Assembly (NCBI GenBank): GCA_944472155.2
Contig: OX235272.1
Coordinates: 17,096,354 to 17,160,353 of the forward strand
DNA length: 64,000 nucleotides
Source: Trichobilharzia szidati
Taxonomy: Eukaryota; Platyhelminthes; Trematoda; Strigeidida; Schistosomatidae
Reading direction: 5' to 3'
Shown one piece after another: positions 1-9,959 of the stretch. Each line of letters begins with the position of its first letter. The stretch's first letter is position 1. The notes under the pieces are model-generated. The model searched no databases, was not told the origin of the DNA, and was given only the letters and a program-made list of their open reading frames with translations. The position numbers and the translations under genes were made by a program.

Positions 1-539
1 TTGTGTGAGAATCTTTTTTTACACTATGCTGGCGGTCTGTGGGAGAAGTTCTACTGCTGGTAAACAGGGATGTAACAGCAGTGAGATGTTTCCCTCAGGT
101 GACCAGGATGTCAGCTATGCTGTCTCTCCACTCTGGAGGGAGAGAGTTAGAAAAGGTCGACCCCAACAATTCTACATCCCGCCTTACCCCTACGGCAGTA
201 AATTTAATAATAGGGAACCAACCCAAGAAACCAGTTCATACAGGCCGTGTGTAACTGGCCTCAAGCAGTTACCCCTGGGCCCTGCGGTTACACGACACTA
301 ACCCTCTCTCTGTTTCAGGTAGCCGAAGACTCAATCAACCGGAAAGTACCAATCGTCCACACACTTCCAAAAGCACACGAAGCCTTCCTGAACATCATTC
401 TCCTTTACCCAGATCACCTTCATCATCTTGCTTCCCTACTACAGTCAGTACTATTCTTCAGACTAGTGATTCATCTTCACTCTGCGACCATAAACAATGA
501 TGAGAGCCATAAAAACACCCCAGATAGCTTTTAAAGCCA

Positions 540-2070
540 CTCCGCCAACTTCATATAGGAGCATTTAACGTCAGAACCCTCTGCCATATCGGACAACAGG
601 AATCACTAGCAAGAACTTTGGCATCTCAAGCCATAGATGTTTGTTGTTTCTTGGAGACATGCGTACAAGACCTGAGTATGGTCATTCACTTAACCCAGCC
701 AGGCCAACAAGGTGAATCTACAAAATTCACCTTAAGGTTGTCAGGAGACCCCTCAACTAATCCGCGAAGACTTGCACGTGTAGGAATAGAATTGAATGTT
801 AGGGCAAAAAAACCTTTCTTGACTGGATCCCATTACATATTCGTATTTGAAGAGAGAAAGAATGAACATGTTTGCAGGATAATACGGGCTCGTTTTATTT
901 CGTGGATTCTCATCAACTGCATACATCCTAAACAAAATCAAATTATAGGTTTCAAGAAAGTTGTGGAACATACTTTTTCATAATTACTTTGAGTTATAGA
1001 TAGAAGGCATAAGGAACATAATTCCAGAATTTGATGTAGGTAGACAGATTATTCGGTGTCAGAAACAACTAATTATATATAGTGGAATTAGATAAGAGGG
1101 GTAAGAGTTCAGATTTCTATTGGAAAACAACACAGATTGGTTAGAGGCATATTACAGGGTCAGGGTCAGAGAACAGTAAATTTACACATCTTGTGGTGGA
1201 GAGTTTAAGTTGTCTGACCCTGACTCTGTAATATTCCTCTAACCAATCTGTGTTGTTTTCCAATAGAAATCTGAACTCTTACCCCTCTTATCTAATTCCA
1301 CTATATATAATTAGTTGTTTCTGACACCGAATAATCTGTCTACCTACATCAAATTCTGGAATTATGTTCCTTATGCCTTCTATCTATAACTCAAAGTAAT
1401 TATGAAAAAGTATGTTCCACAACTTTCTTGAAACCTATAATTTGATTTTGTTTAGGATGTATGCAGTTGATGAGAATCCACGAAATAAAACGAGCCCGTA
1501 TTATCCTGCAAACATGTTCATTCTTTCTCTCTTCAAACTGATAAAGGGAACCGGTTGCATGAGATATTTGTATGTTTCCAGCCCATGTGAACGGGTCTGT
1601 TAGAATAAGGAAGGATGGCGTTACCCTTCGTCGTCTTTCCGTAACGCCCTAACAGATTGCAGTTCAGGATGAACTAAAGGATGACTTCTGCCTGAAACTG
1701 TCTAATTTGCTGCAAAAAGCAAAACGCTCAAATATAGTTGTTTTAGCAGGCGACTTCTATGCCCAAGTAGGGAAGTTAGGTTAGACTGAGAAGTATATTG
1801 ACAGTACGTATGGAGTTCCCTGCCGACGAACCGACAACGGTGATCGTCTTCTACAGTTCTGTTCAGATAATTATCTGTTCCTAGTCAGCACTAACTTTAG
1901 GCACAAAGAGACATTGCGTAACCTGGCGACTTCCATCACCAAATCAACGCTGGAATCAGATAGACCACATAGCGATAGAGTATCGTTGGCGAGAGTCAGT
2001 AGAAGACTGCTGCTCCTTTTGGAACACGTGCGTAGACTCTGATCACGCTCTGGTTCGCGCATATTTATGC
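540..2070 (+). pseudogene. RTE-A apurinic-type endonuclease domain, split
   Basis: The domain nicks target DNA for target-primed reverse transcription. The N-terminal motif GAFNVRTL lies at about 558-581, followed by a stretch ending SQAIDVCCFLETC. Coding similarity stops near 845 where the palindrome begins and resumes near 1590. Downstream are GDFYAQVGKL (about 1748), WNQIDHIAIE (about 1951) and SDHALVRA (about 2038), the expected metal-binding and catalytic APE motifs; the family normally has N where Y stands in GDFYAQ. In-frame stops occur, for example after GKLG near 1782, and at least one frameshift. It can no longer encode a working enzyme. Confidence 0.8.
846..1537. repeat. Near-perfect 325-bp inverted repeat, 42-bp spacer
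   Basis: Bases 846-1170 and 1213-1537 are reverse complements with constant coordinate sum 2383, so there are no indels; I see only a handful of mismatches, near 1148 and 1157 against their partners. The spacer is 1171-1212. Because of the symmetry the same 40-odd residue frame (beginning MFHNFLETYN) is read on both strands; this is a shadow, not a gene. The unit sits inside the RTE-A endonuclease and separates its two halves. The arms match no other repeat in this window. It could be a fold-back element, a recent local inversion-duplication, or an assembly fold-back artefact. Confidence 0.9.
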
Positions 2071-2094
2071 TAACGATAAAAGGGACATAAAAAA

Positions 2095-4146
2095 TTGTTG
2101 GCAGCGAAGCAGTTTTATCCCCAACTAGATCCAGACTCCAAGTACCTATTTGAGATAGAAATAGCCAAACGAGTACCTGAGATCGACAGCAGGACTCCTC
2201 TTGAAGTAGCCTGGCACAACATACAGTTATTTTTAGACACAGATGTAAAAGCTGTTAACAACCTAAAACCAAAAGTTAGTAAGAGCCATTGGATCTCTAC
2301 CGCCTCATCCGAACTGATTGACGCAAGAAGACTGATTCCGGCGAGCCCCAAATATGATGAAGAGCGAAAGCTACTTAAACGAAAACTAACAAGAAGCCTT
2401 CATAACGACCGTGAACAGTGGTGGGCGACAAAAGCGAAAGAAATGGAAAAGGCATCGGCGATTGGTAACACCAGACAACTATTTAGACTTATCAGGGAAA
2501 CAGGTGGTAGAAGGCAAACGATAAGTGAAACAATCTCTGAGAAAAATGGCACCATAATTAGCTCCCAGGATAGACGACTAGGACGTTGGAAAGAACACAT
2601 TGAGGAGCGGTTTAATTGGCCTACAGCTGCGCTCAACCTACTGAACATTCAACACCTCCTTGAATGGGATATAGGCACAGGTCCTCCGTCCCTAACTGAG
2701 GTAACTAAGGCTTTCATTAGTCTGAAAAGGGGCAAGGCTGTGGGACCCGATGGAATGACTCCAGAGGTGTTTAAGGATGGAGGAGACAGTTTACTGTCTA
2801 CGTTAACTGAGTAATTAGACAGCGTTTGGGAATCAGAGGAAGTCCCGTCGGGTTGGTGTAAGTCATTGATTATCCCGATACACAAGAAGGGAAACAAGTC
2901 TTTCCGTGATAATCACAGGGGGATTGGCTTGACTAATATGGTATCTGAAGTTCTAGGCTCAATAATAATGCGTAAACCAAGCGGTCCACAGAAGGAACAA
3001 ACACGACAGAACTAGGCAGGCTCTAGACCAGGAAGAGGGTGCATTGATCATATCTTCACCCTTCGACAGATTCTGGAACATAGGCATTCTTACCGGCGTC
3101 CAACAATCGTCCTATTTCTTGACCTAAAGGCAATATTCAATTCCGTTGACTGATAGGTACTATGGCGATGTTTGGCTGTGAAGGGAATGCCGAGGAAATC
3201 CATTGTACTGATCAAGGCACTCTACTCGAACTCATGCAGCCAGGTGAGAGCTTACAGCGAGTTGTCATCTGAAGTGGTGATAACTAGTGGTGTCCGTCAG
3301 GGATGCCCACTGTCCCCATTTCTATTCAATTCCATCATAGATGTACTAATGTAATTAACCGTAACTCACTTCAGCGACTCAGGGACTGACTTGTTCCCAC
3401 TAGGGAATAATCTCGTTGACTCAGAATATGCAGATGATATAGTCCTCCCTCCTAGGTGAAGACGCTGACAAAATTAAGAGCCTTCTGAACACACTGAGCT
3501 GCAATCTAAGAATGTTTGGTGTGCTATTCTCTCTCGTCAAATGTAACATGATGCCACAGGACTGGACTACATTGACTTCTAGCCTAGAAATAGGGAGTGA
3601 AGTGGTAGAGCATGTTGACTACTTCACTTATTTGGGAAGTTGAATCAGCCAACGCCAGCGGGTTGATTGCTGACGAAATCTCAGCACGGATACAGAAGGC
3701 TAGTTGCGCATATGCCAGTTAACGCCATCTCTTGCGTAGAAGTGATATCCGGCTATCGACCAAAGGGCGTGTGTACTGATCAGCAGTCCGCTCCGTCCTC
3801 CTTTATGGCTGTGATACCTAGCCATTGAAAGTGGAAGATATGAAAAGGCCGGCTAGCTGTCTTTGATTATAGATGCCTGCGTTCTATTTCCCGTGTGAAA
3901 TGGTATAATAGAGTGAGCAATATTCAGGTAAGGCGTCGAGTGCTAGGTAAGGAGGGAAAATCAATAGACGACGTTGTGAAGCTACATCGACTGAGATGGT
4001 TAAGACGCGTGTTACGCATGCCTAGCCATCGCCTTCCACGACGGGTAATGTTAGCTGACATAGGGTCAGGTTGGAAAAGAGCTAGCCAGTTGTGGTCAAA
4101 CCAAAACATGACATCGCCAGTCAATGAAATCCACAAGTTAATTTAA
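2095..4146 (+). pseudogene. RTE-A reverse transcriptase domain, frameshifted
   Basis: The first open stretch (2095-2814) runs from the inter-domain region to GPDGMTPEVFKD, the RT entry motif. Then come IIPIHKKGN (about 2870), a decayed palm motif FNSVD (3136), GVRQGCPLSPFLF (3290-3330), EYADDIVL (about 3424, catalytic YADD) and the C-terminal KLHRLRWLRRVLRMP (about 3978). Stops or frame changes occur near 2812, 3015, 3150, 3353, 3450 and 3640. The break just after YADD is an exact CTCC tandem duplication (3445-3452) compared with the copy at 36.8 kb. RNA-templated DNA synthesis would have been its role; it is dead now. Confidence 0.85.
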
Positions 4147-4540
4147 GCCAGCCAACCCCGTAGGAAGGTGTAGACTTCCTGATTGGGGTCCTCGGGACGG
4201 TAAACACCAATGGCTGGAGAGAGATGTTGATATAGCTCAAAATCGTTCTCAATGGCTGGTGTAGATTCATCCACTTATAATAACCAATAAAACTATATGG
4301 TTCTTCCATATTACTATTGTTTTTGTCTCATATCTCTGTTTACTGTCTGTTTTGCATTTCTTTTTACTTTCTTCTCTGAATTTGTGTGCTACATGGAGCA
4401 AGTGTGGCGACTCGAACTGCTGCACATTGGTGCAAAGTTCTGTGTTGAAACCAGTCAGTCAGTCATTCCGTCCAGGCTAAGCTATCACAAAATTAATTCT
4501 GTTATTTAGTCTTCTTTTTCTTTCAAAAAGAAAAGGCCAT

Positions 4541-4569
4541 ATTTCATGCTGTTACACCCAGCATGAAAT
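4541..4569. repeat. Small perfect hairpin, 11-bp arms
   Basis: ATTTCATGCTG (4541-4551) and CAGCATGAAAT (4559-4569) are perfect inverted repeats with a 7-base loop. It lies in AT-rich DNA between the RTE-A end and a SINE. No T-tract or gene context suggests a function. Confidence 0.6.
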
Positions 4570-4879
4570 GGTCGTTATTAGTGTAAACGTACTTTTATTT
4601 TACAAATGTGATTGTTTATATATACTGAAAATCTTGTCTAAGTCAATTTTCGTCAATGTTTTAGTACAACTGTATAGCTACTGACTGGCGTTTTTTTCTT
4701 TAAAGTCTGATAATACATTCATTAATCAATGCACAAAATGTTTGTCAGTAAAAGAGCGTATTTACTAAATTCAGATATTGATTCAGACTATTAGACGGTT
4801 GGGTGTAACTACCGGGAAGCGCTTGCCTAACCTAGGTTTCATGAATGCTTACACTTATCATCATGACATATATATGTTG

Positions 4880-5075
4880 TGCGCCGGTGGCACAGTGGTT
4901 AGGATGCTCGTCGACCATGCACATAGTCCGAGGTTCGATACCCTGTCGACGCACACCCGATATCTATGGTCGGCCTGCAAAATTTGGGCTACCGATATCA
5001 CATGCTGAAAATTCCATACTCGTGCCAAAAATACTGTGTGGTTTCAAGCTATAACCAAAACAGAAATAAAATAAA
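4880..5075 (+). mobile_element. SINE-C: tRNA-headed SINE with CR1-like tail
   Basis: The head GCCGGTGGCACAGTGGTTAG resembles a pol III A box region and GAGGTTCGATACCC a B box. The body then leads to a 3' part GCTGAAAATTCCATACTCG followed by an A-rich end near 5065. That 3' part closely matches the 3' end of the CR1-C LINE (reverse complement of 55840-55900: GCTGAAAATTCCATACCTG). A related minus-strand copy lies at 58485-58690. A functional tRNA gene is excluded because the cloverleaf is incomplete and the unit is repeated. Confidence 0.75.
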
Positions 5076-5559
5076 TTACCTTGAAGGAACCAGTATCTCT
5101 TCAGAGTTTCAAAATTGACTGATGAAACTCAGTCACGACCAGGACCAAGTACTAAACACATCTCAATGATCAACCGATGTATTGATTCAAGCTACTTGTT
5201 GTCCGATTATAACGATGTACCGCAAATGTCGGCGGTCTACTGTAGACATCTGTTCACTGCCTATTCAACATGACGCTCTTCTGCTGATCTGTATTGATTT
5301 TGAGAATTTACTTTGCTTCGGCGCGAATGACGTCATCGTGAAACTTTGACAGTCACTCTGACAAGGATATATAGAGTTGAATAAGGCATTAAGAAGACAA
5401 ATTTCGCGAGATGATATCATTTCGTAGTTTCTTTACAACCGCTTCACAACTAACATGGTTAAAATTAATAAAATAAAGTTCATGACGATTACTCAGTTAA
5501 ATAAAAACAAAAGTACATACTAATGACCAATCATATTTAGATAGGTCATGTTGTCCAGG

Positions 5560-6313
5560 GTAGGCGAAGATTGAAGTCTATGGTTTTTTCTACACACAGT
5601 TTAGGCATTGGGATTTTCTATGTGATTTAGTAACCATTTTGGAACATATTCTTTCCGACGACATTGGAACATTCTGTTGGTTCTACCTATATAGTTGACA
5701 CCGCAGTTGCAGGTGAACTTGTAGATACAGTTTGAAGTAGAGTCCACAGAATTTCGTTCTCAAATCGTAGGTACAGGGATCGAAAATGTTCGGCAAGCGG
5801 GATGCGGCGTAGAATGTTCGTTTGATGGCTGACCGTAGTCTTTGAGCTGTCAACTGCATAATCTGGTCGCCCTTGATTGGTAGGTTAATAAAGATAGTTT
5901 TCTTTGGTACAGTAGCTGTCTTTTCGAGATGTGGTCTTTCTTTACTGTGACAAGTGATAAAGTTTTCCGGATAACCATTAGCTAATAAAACTGAATGCAT
6001 ATGTCGAAACTCATCCATCAATGTGTCACTCGTGCATATTTTTCGGGCCCTTGAGAACAAACATTTCACTAGGGAACGTTTATACTGGATAGGAACAAAA
6101 CTGGTAAAATGAAGATATTGTCCACTCCATGTCTGTTTACGAAAAATAGATCGCTGAATCGTACCATCATCTCTCCTGGTCATTGTAATATCGAGGAAAC
6201 CGAATTTGTTGTTCGATTCGAGTTCGGAAGTTACTCGCATATTTGGATGAATATGATTAAATAGAGTAATAAAGTTTTCAATGGATTTACTATTATTATC
6301 AATAATGAAAGTA
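5560..6313 (-). pseudogene. PLE RT thumb and GIY-YIG endonuclease, truncated
   Basis: The open frame 5683-6240 begins MRVTSELESNNKFGFLDITM, the FLDI motif after the PLE palm, and continues through YKRSLVKCLFSRA and NGYPENFI into the linker. The frame is open somewhat further upstream. The zinc-ligand and GIY part, CIYKFTCNCGVNYIGRTNR, is read in another frame at about 5670-5740, so a frameshift lies near 5750. Palm motifs A-C are missing through 5' truncation. PLE proteins combine a telomerase-like RT with this endonuclease; this copy is inactive. Confidence 0.8.
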
Positions 6314-6397
6314 TCATTAGTATGAACTTTTGTTTTTATTTATCTGAGTAATTGTCATGAACTTTATTGTATTATTGTTAACCATGTTAGTTGTAAA

Positions 6398-6434
6398 GCG
6401 GCTGTAAAGAAGCTACGAAATGATATCATCTCGC
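6398..6434 (+). ncRNA. Degenerate hammerhead-like motif in PLE end repeat
   Basis: Candidate stem I is GCGG (6398-6401) with TCGC (6431-6434). The core reads CTGTAAA where CTGANGA is expected, then GAAA (6417-6420), then a palindromic stem III ATGATATCAT and a C at the cleavage position (6430). An inverted copy is at 5406-5442 on the minus strand. The altered core makes activity unlikely. Confidence 0.4.
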
Positions 6435-6462
6435 GAAATTTGTCTTCTTAATGCCTTATTCA

Positions 6463-7270
6463 TATATAGAGTTATTTTGGTAAAACATGAAACATTCGTT
6501 TGTTGAATTACCAACCGGACTTTGATTAAATGAGGCTTGCTCATTACCTAACCAATCGAAGCAAACTCAGCTAGTTAAATTAACATTTTGAATTACATCC
6601 AACCGGCCCTTATTTTCAGGTCTTAGGATATGTTACGAAGCATTCACTGGCTACCTATTACTTGAAATCTGTAAAATGCTCTAAACTCATGATGAGATTA
6701 CTTTAAGTTAAAAAAGGCTATTAAGTGGCTTATAAAACATTCTGAAATTGTACAGTAAGATTTAGAAGTTTGCTTAGTAGATACTTCTGTGTCTTTCTCT
6801 CTTGATTCTGACTTAGTGAGATCGTAGACCTAAGTTAAAGGTGAACATTCATTCCTTGGAAAAAAAGGTGTTGATGGAAGAGAGACTGAAGGATAGACAA
6901 GGTCTAACTATCAGAACTTTGGTGTCGGAGACGACATGACCATTTGAACTGCAAGCACCTTTAATTATCTTTAAGTGGAATAACAAACGCTGCTAGAAGA
7001 AAGTCTGTTCTAATCTAAATAGACCAGATGAAATATCCAGTTAACCCTACTCACTACTGATTTTTAGTAGTATAAGTGTCCTATCATATGTTTTACAATG
7101 AAATCAGTGGATATCATCTTGTGATCCTCTAAGTAAACACCAATTAAGAGGTATGACCAACCAAACTACTCAACTCAGTTAACGAAACAGAAGAGTTAGA
7201 AGGTAGTAGGAATCGATCGGTTGAGTGCTGAAGTTCAACTAAGTATTTCACATTTTAATACCAATCAAAA
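6463..7270. other. AT-rich stretch without recognisable features
   Basis: I see no coding similarity, SINE head or LINE tail here. It may be ancient repeat DNA or unique intergenic sequence. Confidence 0.5.
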
Positions 7271-7274
7271 TGTT

Positions 7275-7990
7275 TATTATTATTGTTTCCTTTAATTCCT
7301 AGAGGAACATAGGGCTTCAGCCGTGCGTCTCCATTGCGTTCGGTTATCTGCTACAGTCTTCACCTGGCTCCAAGTCTGACCACACGTTTTCATCTCCTCT
7401 TCACATCACCTCCTCGCACTGACGACCAACTCGCCGCTTCCCTTTCAGTCGGGTTCCACTCGAGCAATGGCTTGTCTAGTGATGTCACTTGATGGATTGT
7501 TTTCTCAGAGTATGGCCAGTTCAATCCATCTCCATTTCTTCCTGCCTGTTTATTTCACAATCGGTTCCTGCTCAGTTGGTTCGCTCATTGCCAGAGATCC
7601 CTCTCTGTTGCTGATCTTTTCTGGCCGGCCATCTGATCTTGAGCGAAGTATTGAGCGAAGACAACTGTTAATGAAGGTGTGTAGTTTGTTTGAGATGCTC
7701 TTTATGACGCGCAGTGCAAGTCTCTGATCCGTATAGTAGCACTGACTTCACATTGGAGTTGAAAATCCGAATCTTATCTTCTTCTCACAAGACTTGAGAG
7801 TAATGAAAGCTTGTCTTGCTTTCCCAATACTCGCTTTGATTTTATCCTCGTCAGTTCCGCTGGCCTGTAGTTCCCAGGTAGGTAGACGAGGTTGTTTCTT
7901 TCAGGTTCCTTCCATTTATGCTGATTGTTGTCTGTTGTTGTTGTTTGTGGATGTTTACCTATGTGCAAATTTTTTCCTCGCCGTTCATTG
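7275..7990 (-). mobile_element. RTE-B LINE 3' fragment
   Basis: The 3' tail is at 7275-7300 (ATTATTATTGTTTCC read on plus), and the minus strand encodes the end of the RT ORF with decayed forms of NVKSVLLYGSET and RWIG. It is informative because at 7726-7750 it has the simple form encoding NVKSVLLYGSE, without the three 4-bp insertions carried by most other copies. It has its own deletions and frame changes elsewhere. It is 5' truncated, as usual for LINEs. Confidence 0.85.
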
Positions 7991-7994
7991 GTAA

Positions 7995-8380
7995 ATTAAT
8001 AGAATCTATCAGTAAACTTCTACGACGATAACTGGATTACTAAATATAAATTGATCAGGCTTCAAAGGACAGAAAGAACATATCTTTCCATAGATTTACA
8101 TATTAATGCCAATAGTCACAGAACTGGTTTCAGACTTCTAAGGTGGCTATATAACATTTACTCTCAGATTTTTATATCAGTTAGCATGGTGACCATATTG
8201 CACAGCTGAAAGAAATTAATTACTTATCAGCAATTAGGCATCAGACATCAATACTAGTCGCCATTTTTTTGTAGGCATCTAATAAGTATTTTTCAACTTG
8301 CCTTTAAATCAGTTATTATTAAATCTGATGCTTGTTAATGACTTATTTATTACAGGACGAATTCGCCTTTACTTCCAAAG
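7995..8380. other. No recognisable feature
   Basis: AT-rich DNA between an RTE-B fragment and an HHR-SINE. No open frame of note and no repeat family recognised. Confidence 0.5.
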
Positions 8381-8383
8381 AGA

Positions 8384-8690
8384 ACTCGTGACCAGTGGGG
8401 TCCACGAAGTCGGGCGCTAGGTACAAATACTCGTCATAGACATTGACTGGTGGTCGTGCAAAAATCACGAATTAGTAGAAGTTAAAATTCATGGGACATT
8501 GAATTGCGTCCCACTGGCTGAATGGCCTATGAGCTTGCTGTGTAACCGAAAGGTCATGGTTTCGAACCCTGACGAATTGTGCGTGTTGGCGAAGAGTCCC
8601 ACACCGGGACGAAACAGCTGTCCAGTATTCCCTGGTTTTCAGCAGTAGTTCTCTAACTGACATCAATCCATGGTCAAATTAAGTTGAACT
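8384..8690 (+). mobile_element. HHR-SINE with hammerhead relic
   Basis: Full-length type copy: an upstream module, a tRNA-like promoter (TGGTTTCGAACCC as B box near 8560), then the ribozyme relic at about 8590-8626. In the relic, stem II GTCCC/GGGAC is perfect, GAAAC is kept, and stem III ACAGCTGT is followed by C and CAGTA. The catalytic box has decayed to GCGAAGA. The conserved 3' part TTCTCTAACTGACATCA follows. This is the organisation of the schistosome Sm-alpha type SINE. Confidence 0.8.
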
Positions 8691-8743
8691 TTCATACATT
8701 TGTTCCCCTTAATGAATTTGAACAAAGCAACAACTACAGTTTT

Positions 8744-8795
8744 AGCAGAATAAAATGGTACCATTTTTTATTTCGTCGCCTTCTCTTCAGCTGCT
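8744..8795 (-). ncRNA. Hammerhead-like motif, left PLE arm
   Basis: The inverted partner of the motif at 9888-9939: stem I AGCAG/CTGCT, box CTGAAGA, GAAA and an AT-rich stem III around GGTACC, read on the minus strand. Confidence 0.5.
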
Positions 8796-8819
8796 TACAG
8801 GGCAAAAACATTATTAAAC

Positions 8820-9826
8820 TAAGATTATTCAATGATGCACACGCCAATATCAAGTTCACTATGGAACATGAAAGTGAAGGGAAGTTCCACTTCCTCGACA
8901 TCGCCATGGAACGCCTAGAAGACGGTAGTCTTCAAAAGTCAATTTATCGTAAGTCCACATGGAAAGGACAATACTTACATTTTAATAGCTTTTGTCCAAA
9001 TAGCTATAAACGAGCACTGGTCAAGACTCTGTACTATAGAGCGAGAAGAATATGCTCTACAGAGAAACTAGAGGAAGAATTTGAGTTTCTTGAAAAGACA
9101 TTGAAGAGCAATGGGTACCCTCAAAGGTTCATCAACAAGTATGGAAGATCTGAAGTCGCAAATGAAAAACAAATCACAGTAAGAAAAAAGCCAATCTACT
9201 TTCAGCTTGATTATAAAGGCGAAAACATTGCAGCGATGATCAACAGAAGGCTGAGTACATCACTAGCCATAGCCTATCCTGCAGCTAATCTCGTTCCCGT
9301 CTTTCGAACAACTTGCTCTCTGGTGCAATCAAAAATCGATAGTTATCCTTCTCATGTTAACTCCAACTGTATATACAAATTTACATGTATCTGCGGGAGC
9401 AGTTACATTGAAAGAACAGAAAGAAGAGCGTATCTACGATTTTCTGAACATGTACCAAAAAGCTTACGTCTAAAGGGAACAAATGCTTTAAGCAGTGCCA
9501 TCGCCAGGCATCTTCTTGACATGGGTCATGAGGTGGACGTCGAAAAGTCGTTCAAAATTATCAATAAGCAAAAGAGTTCAATTCTCCTTAAGTTTGCTGA
9601 AGCCTTTTCCATCAAGCGCCTAAACCTGATTTGTGCGTTCAGAAAGAAGCAGTTATCAGTCTTCCTTTGCCCTGGTAACTGGATATTTTTCATCCTAATG
9701 CGAGATACTGAAAAGTTTTCATTGTGTATGATTATTATTGCTCGGAATTGTGTTCAATATTGCATATATATATGTATAATTATTAGTGTATGTGTATATT
9801 GGTCGATTGATTTCTGTTTAAAATGA
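8820..9826 (+). pseudogene. PLE RT thumb plus GIY-YIG endonuclease, uninterrupted
   Basis: The frame is open from 8684 to 9826, but the first 45 residues come from the terminal repeat. True similarity starts near 8820 and includes GKFHFLDIAMERL, YKRALVKTLYYRARR and NGYPQRFINKY. At about 9364-9420 the endonuclease reads CIYKFTCICGSSYIERTERR, where the normal YIGR is changed to YIER. The C-terminal part has ARHLLDMGHEVD and FAEAFSIK. Lack of the palm makes it non-autonomous, and the G to E change probably kills the nuclease. The relatively intact frame suggests a fairly recent copy. Confidence 0.8.
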
Positions 9827-9887
9827 ACTCTGTGCAAGTATGTTAAATTGTTTTTGTAGATATATTTAATAATATTTTTGCCCTGTA

Positions 9888-9939
9888 AGCAGCTGAAGAG
9901 AAGGCGACGAAATAAAAGATGGTACCATTTTATTCTGCT
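9888..9939 (+). ncRNA. Hammerhead-like motif, right PLE arm
   Basis: Stem I strands AGCAG (9888-9892) and CTGCT (9935-9939) are fully complementary. CTGAAGA (9893-9899) fits the CUGANGA box and GAAA (9909-9912) fits the second box. Stem III TAAAAGATGG/TACCATTTTA has almost no loop, typical of PLE ribozymes thought to act as dimers. Cleavage is predicted after T9934. Stem II (GAAGGCGAC) pairs poorly beyond its first G-C, so activity is doubtful. Confidence 0.5.
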
Positions 9940-9959
9940 AAAACTGTAGTTGTTGGTAA

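Larger units (their letters stand above)
1..4480 (+). mobile_element. RTE-A LINE, near full length, degenerate
   Basis: A non-LTR retrotransposon on the plus strand: probable 5' leader (1-540), APE-type endonuclease (about 540-845 and 1590-2065), reverse transcriptase (2095-3800), C-terminal LRWL..LRM segment (3980-4030) and a 3' untranslated end that recurs near 24.0, 37.25, 47.05 and 53.9 kb (a conserved stretch ending GTTGAA.CCAG, then a CAGA/CAGT-rich tail). Several stops and frameshifts make it non-functional. A 692-bp palindrome interrupts the endonuclease. The clade call (RTE-like) rests on the APE plus RT order and the GVRQGCPLSPFLF motif and is not certain. It is the most complete copy of this family in the window; the leader is assigned by position only. 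Confidence 0.8.
5378..6462 (-). mobile_element. Penelope-like element bounded by 149-bp inverted repeats
   Basis: The arms 5378-5526 and 6314-6462 are inverted repeats (constant sum 11840) with few mismatches. Between them lies the 3' half of a PLE on the minus strand. The arms contain a hammerhead-like motif. The 5' truncation of the RT falls at the right arm, giving an end-repeat, truncated-body, inverted end-repeat organisation, one of the known PLE layouts. Confidence 0.8.
8728..9955 (+). mobile_element. PLE bounded by 91-bp inverted repeats
   Basis: Arms 8728-8818 and 9865-9955 are inverted repeats (constant sum 18683) with about two mismatches. They enclose a plus-strand PLE body that is 5' truncated: no palm motifs, only thumb and endonuclease. 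Each arm carries a hammerhead-like motif. Confidence 0.85.

Noticed and set aside
753..1603. Two nearly identical small proteins on opposite strands (753-971 and 1412-1603)
   Set aside because: They are the same sequence read from the two arms of the palindrome; no coding evidence.
4885..4960. Possible tRNA gene (A and B box)
   Set aside because: No complete cloverleaf; the same head recurs with SINE bodies and tails at other positions, so it is a SINE promoter.
7467..7727. Open frames antisense to RTE-B 3' ends (also near 13331, 20276, 22354, 34471, 61825)
   Set aside because: They are shadows: the real coding sense is the opposite strand, and the antisense proteins have no recognisable domain.
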